Positions 5,172 through 8,257 of a stretch of DNA of 8,257 bases are shown here, in pieces. The notes beneath the pieces are model-generated. The model did not search any database. It worked only from the letters and a program-made list of their open reading frames with translations, and was not told the DNA's origin. The DNA lies in the NCBI GenBank assembly GCA_031290815.1, contig JAISLO010000205.1, positions 1 to 8,257 of the forward strand, read 5' to 3'. Position numbers and translations under genes: made by a program. The DNA is from Synergistaceae bacterium. GTDB lineage: Bacteria; Synergistota; Synergistia; Synergistales; Synergistaceae. Positions within the stretch are counted from its first letter, which is position 1, and each line of letters starts with the position of its first letter.

Positions 5172-7994
5172 TCAGATCGCTCTCAGGGCGTCGGCGCAGC
5201 GGTCGCATACCTCGTGTTCCGCGTCCCGGCCCACCTCCGGACGATGTTTCCAACAGCGGGGACACTTTTCGTCCGGACTCTTGCTCACGGCGACGGAAAC
5301 GCCCGTCGTCTCGTCGTCGTATACGATCTGCGCGTCCGGGAGATCTTCGGTCATCTTGAACGAAGACACTATGGAGATCGACTCCATGTCGTCGTCGGAC
5401 GCAATGCCGCTCACGTCGGAGTATTTCTCTCCGAGCCGCGCCGATACCGCCGCGTCGAGCGAGTGCCCGATGATTCCGTTCGAGCGCGCCGCCTCAAGAG
5501 CGCGCGAGACCGCGCCTCTAACCTCCATGACCCTGTCCCAGCGCTCCATGATTTCGCCGGGAATGTCCCCCGAATTCGGCTCGGGCCACAGCGCCAGGTG
5601 AACGCTCACCGGAAGGGACGGATCCATCTTTCTCATCTCCTGCCATATCTCCTCGGAGGTGAAGCAGAGCACCGGGGCTATCATGGCCGTGAGCGAGCTC
5701 AATATCTCCCACATCGCCGACCGCGCCCTCATTCGGGATGGTGAATCGGCCCTGTCGGCGTACAGTTTTTCCTTGGATATGTCGATGTAAAAGGCGCTCA
5801 GGTCGTTGTCGCAGAACTGATGTATCCTGAACATCGGCAGGTGGAACTCGTAGTTGTCGAAGTCCTCCGAGCTTCTCTCTATCAGGCGGGACAGCTTGAG
5901 AAGGACGTATTTGTCCACTTCCCCGAGCTCCGCGTGAGGAATCGTGTCCCTCTCGGGGTTGAACCCGCGCAGATTGGCCAGGAGGAACCGCGCCGTGTTT
6001 CGTATTCTCCTGTAGGACTCGGAAAGATTCGATATTATCGTCTGGGAGATGCTGACGTCGCCGCGGTAGTCGGTTGACGCCACCCAGAGGCGCAGTATGT
6101 CAGCCCCGTATTTTTCGACGATCTCCTGGGGGAGGATGGCGTTGCCAAGCGACTTCGACATCTTCCTGCCGCGCTCGTCGACGATGAATCCGTGGGTCAG
6201 AACCTGTCTGTAGGGCGCCGTTCCCCTGGTGGCGACGGACGTGAGCAGAGAGGACTGGAACCAGCCCCTGTGCTGGTCGCTTCCCTCCAGGTACATCTCC
6301 GCCGGAAAGCGCAGATCCGGCCACGCGCCTCTGTTTTCGAGCACCGCCTTGTGGCTGCAGCCCGAGTCGAACCACACGTCCATGATGTCGCGTTCCTTCT
6401 CGATGGCATGTCCGGAGCAGTTCGGGCAAACCGCGAGGTCTCCCAGGAGGTCCGCAGGAGAGGCCTGCCACCAGTAATTGCTGCCGAGCTCCCTCACGCG
6501 GTTCGCTACGGCCCTGACTCGGTCGGGAGTGAGTATCACCTCTCCGCAGTCCTTGCAGTAGAACGCCGGTATCGGCACGCCCCATATCCTCTGCCTGCTT
6601 ATGCACCAGTCCGACCTGTCGCGGACCATGTTCGATATTCTCTCCCTGCCCCACGACGGAATCCACTCCACCTCATGATCAATGCAGTGAAGGGCCCTGT
6701 CCTTGAATTTGGACACGGCCACGAACCACTGATCCGTCGCCCTGAAGATGACGGGCTTTTTGCACCTCCAGCAGTGCGGGTACGAGTGGGTTATCTTCAT
6801 CTTTCCGAGGAGCCTTTCGGACTCGGTCAGTGTCTGGAAGATCTTCTTCGACGCGTCCTCCAGGGACATGCCGCCGACCAGTTCGGTGTCGGGATAGAAA
6901 AAGCCCCTTGGATCGACGGGGTTGTATATGTCAAGACCGTATTTCACGCCCGTCTCATAGTCCTCCACCCCGTGCCCGGGAGCCGTGTGAACGCAGCCGG
7001 TGCCCGCGTCGAGCGAGACGTAATCGGCCAGAACGAACACTATCTTTCTGTCGTCGTAGAACGGGTGGACCGCCTTCAGTCCTTCGAGCGCCTTACCCCT
7101 CAGCTTCAGCAGCTCGCGCCCGAACTCGACGCCGGTAGCGCGTCTCACCTCGTCCCTCATCTCGGTCGCTATGAGGTAAACTTTGTCCCCAACCTCGAAG
7201 AACGAGTAGTCGAAGTCGGGGTGCACCGATACCGCGAGGCTCGCGGGAAGCGTCCACGGCGTCGTCGTCCATATTATGACGCTCACGTCGCGGCCCGCCA
7301 AGTGGGAGAACTTCTCTCCCGCGTCGCGGAACGGGTACGAGACGTAGATGGACGGCGACGTCTCGTCCTCGTACTCTATCTCGGCCGCGGCCAGGGCGGT
7401 CTCGCACTCTATGCACCAGAATATCGACTTGCGCCCCCGGTAAACGAGGTCGCCCTCGACCAGATCGGCGAGTACGTCCATCTGTGCCGCCTCGTACTCG
7501 GGCCGCAGCGTCAGGTACGGGTTTTTCCAATCCCCCATGACGCCGAGGCGCACAAATTCCTCCGTCTGGATCTCGACGAATTTCTTGGCGTGGGCCATGC
7601 ACCTGCCTCGGAGTTCGACCGGATCTATGGAGTCCATGGTGATTCCGGCGTCCTTCAGCACCTTGTGCTCAATTGGCATTCCGTGGGTGTCATAGCCCGG
7701 GACGTAGGGCGCGAAGTGCCCTCGTCTCCACTTGTATCGGATTATTATGTCCTTCAGGATTTTGTTCAGCGCGGTGCCGATGTGTATGTTCGAGTTGGCG
7801 TAAGGCGGTCCGTCGTGCAGGATGAACGGGACGCGCTCCCTGCGTTCGCTGACGAGTTTGGAGTAGATGTCCTCTTTATCCCAGAACTTCAGCCAATCTC
7901 CCTCTCGCGCGGCCAGGTTGGCGCGCATCGGAAAATCTGTCTGAGGGAGGAATAGAGTGTCCTTATAGTCCCTGGTTTTTTTTTCAGATGACAT
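5172..7994 (-). CDS. ileS: Isoleucyl-tRNA synthetase (class I)
   Basis: Charges tRNA-Ile with isoleucine and edits misactivated valine. The 940 residues match full-length bacterial enzymes. Seen: the HIGH-type motif HIGT at 71-74; the CP1 editing domain with TTTPWTLP (243-250) and GTGCVHTAPGHGVEDY (331-346); and DVWFDSG (539-545), then GSDQHRGWFQSSL (571-583), KMSKS at 611-615 and an anticodon-binding helical domain. A C-terminal zinc finger has Cys911, Cys914, Cys930 and Cys933. Further CxxC pairs lie in the catalytic and insertion regions: 194/197 with 408/411, and 480/483 with 523/526, so three zinc sites are possible. The ATG at 7994 has the Shine-Dalgarno GAGGAGGT six bases upstream. It is the first gene of a probable ileS-rluD unit. 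The bacterial-type zinc finger and motifs argue against a mupirocin-resistant eukaryote-like ileS2. Confidence 0.97.
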   Translation of the reverse strand: MSSEKKTRDYKDTLFLPQTDFPMRANLAAREGDWLKFWDKEDIYSKLVSERRERVPFILHDGPPYANSNIHIGTALNKILKDIIIRYKWRRGHFAPYVPGYDTHGMPIEHKVLKDAGITMDSIDPVELRGRCMAHAKKFVEIQTEEFVRLGVMGDWKNPYLTLRPEYEAAQMDVLADLVEGDLVYRGRKSIFWCIECETALAAAEIEYEDETSPSIYVSYPFRDAGEKFSHLAGRDVSVIIWTTTPWTLPASLAVSVHPDFDYSFFEVGDKVYLIATEMRDEVRRATGVEFGRELLKLRGKALEGLKAVHPFYDDRKIVFVLADYVSLDAGTGCVHTAPGHGVEDYETGVKYGLDIYNPVDPRGFFYPDTELVGGMSLEDASKKIFQTLTESERLLGKMKITHSYPHCWRCKKPVIFRATDQWFVAVSKFKDRALHCIDHEVEWIPSWGRERISNMVRDRSDWCISRQRIWGVPIPAFYCKDCGEVILTPDRVRAVANRVRELGSNYWWQASPADLLGDLAVCPNCSGHAIEKERDIMDVWFDSGCSHKAVLENRGAWPDLRFPAEMYLEGSDQHRGWFQSSLLTSVATRGTAPYRQVLTHGFIVDERGRKMSKSLGNAILPQEIVEKYGADILRLWVASTDYRGDVSISQTIISNLSESYRRIRNTARFLLANLRGFNPERDTIPHAELGEVDKYVLLKLSRLIERSSEDFDNYEFHLPMFRIHQFCDNDLSAFYIDISKEKLYADRADSPSRMRARSAMWEILSSLTAMIAPVLCFTSEEIWQEMRKMDPSLPVSVHLALWPEPNSGDIPGEIMERWDRVMEVRGAVSRALEAARSNGIIGHSLDAAVSARLGEKYSDVSGIASDDDMESISIVSSFKMTEDLPDAQIVYDDETTGVSVAVSKSPDEKCPRCWKHRPEVGRDAEHEVCDRCADALRAI

Positions 7995-8000
7995 GAACGA

Positions 8001-8008
8001 ACCTCCTC
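8001..8008 (-). promoter_or_regulatory. Strong Shine-Dalgarno of ileS
   Basis: Read on the minus strand, GAGGAGGT lies 6 nt before the ATG whose first base is 7994. It fixes the ileS start with little doubt. A palindromic 8-mer, GAGCGCTC (8014-8021), lies just upstream within the short leader. Confidence 0.85.
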
Positions 8009-8044
8009 GGGTCGAGCGCTCTCTTGTGTTAGCTTAACCGGCAC

Positions 8045-8073
8045 ATATTATCACCTATGATCGATAAATTCAA
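8045..8073 (-). promoter_or_regulatory. Probable sigma70-type promoter of ileS-rluD
   Basis: On the minus strand, TTGAAT (8073-8068) and TAATAT (8050-8045) are separated by exactly 17 bp, and a TG one base before the -10 hexamer makes it an extended -10. Transcription would begin near 8038, leaving a leader of about 43 nt. That is far too short for a T-box or other tRNA-sensing leader, so constitutive expression is the likely mode. Confidence 0.55.
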
Positions 8074-8090
8074 ACTAAAACGAGAAAAGA

Positions 8091-8227
8091 CCAGGGCAAA
8101 CGCATCAAAATATTGACCAACATAGACAAAGAGACTGGAAGTGTTTATAGCGATAAATATAATCATTAAAACCTTCGGTTCCGCCGATCGTAGCGCATAA
8201 TACTATATTTTGATGCGTTTGCTCTGG
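8091..8227. repeat. 23-bp inverted repeat enclosing 91 bp (MITE-like or fold-back)
   Basis: The left arm at 8091-8113 (CCAGGGCAAACGCATCAAAA followed by TAT) is the reverse complement of 8205-8227 except at one base (G8095 against T8223), which would still pair as G·U in RNA. The enclosed 91 bp are richer in A and T than the nearby genes and contain no open frame with a start and ribosome binding site. A short AACC/GGTT hairpin lies at about 8170-8180, followed by four T on the minus strand. There is no clear flanking duplication. The left arm starts 18 bp upstream of the ileS -35. It could be a miniature inverted-repeat element, the remnant ends of an insertion sequence, or a structured RNA from an upstream transcript. 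Sequence from 8228 to the window end shows nothing I can identify. Confidence 0.7.
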
Positions 8228-8257
8228 GGCTTTACGGATCTTTTGAGGCGAAAATCC

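Noticed and set aside
6192..7955. 587-codon open frame on the plus strand, antisense to ileS
   Set aside because: It mirrors a certain synthetase gene with all motifs. The Arg/Val-rich translation lacks any recognisable domain, as expected for an antisense shadow in GC-rich coding DNA.
7995..8090. T-box leader for ileS
   Set aside because: The likely promoter leaves only about 43 nt of leader. I found no T-box core sequence and no antiterminator/terminator pair.
8113..8150. Plus-strand promoter from TTGACC inside the inverted repeat
   Set aside because: The only -10-like sequence (TATAGC) is about 27 bp away, outside usable spacing.
1..8257. CRISPR array, tRNA or rRNA genes, phage or transposase genes
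   Set aside because: I saw no regularly spaced direct repeats, no cloverleaf with CCA-type ends, and no transposase or phage protein in any frame.

Overview
The window is a compact, moderately GC-rich bacterial chromosome segment holding four housekeeping genes and one accessory gene. Their protein types (a bacterial IleRS rich in CxxC zinc knuckles, a CysRS with canonical zinc ligands, an RqcH/NFACT protein, an RluD-family enzyme) and strong AGGAGG-type ribosome binding sites fit a Synergistota- or Firmicutes-like organism. I lean to Synergistota, but this is inference; no rRNA or phylogenetic marker is present.

Layout. The plus strand carries cysS (3-1439), a pRiA4b ORF-3-like gene (1556-2233) and rqcH (2550-4244). 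The minus strand carries ileS (7994 to 5172) followed 35 bp later by rluD (5136 to 4186). rqcH and rluD converge and overlap tail-to-tail by 59 bp. All four housekeeping genes serve translation: two charge tRNA, one modifies 23S rRNA, and one tags stalled nascent chains on 50S subunits. An extended -10 element lies before rqcH. A good sigma70-type promoter lies 5' of ileS, with a leader of only about 43 nt and no T-box.

The most interesting part is 1436-2457. The cysS stop codon overlaps an ATG in the ATGA arrangement typical of an operon. That frame runs 38 codons and stops just before the pRiA4b-like gene. In the same phase, directly after the pRiA4b-like stop codon, a frame encoding a basic stretch and a hydrophobic helix begins. 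Removing the 696 bp between two AAGG copies (1536 and 2232) rejoins the frames exactly. Adding back one T in a T5 run (2338-2342) extends the frame to a TAG at 2457, giving a plausible 108-residue protein with two membrane helices. The simplest reading is a small membrane-protein gene downstream of cysS, broken by insertion of a ribosome-binding-site-to-stop cassette and further damaged by slippage.

The right end (8074-8257) has no recognised gene. It holds a 23-bp inverted repeat (8091-8113 and 8205-8227) with one mismatch, G·U in RNA, spanning 137 bp just upstream of the ileS promoter. It may be a MITE-like element or a long fold-back structure.
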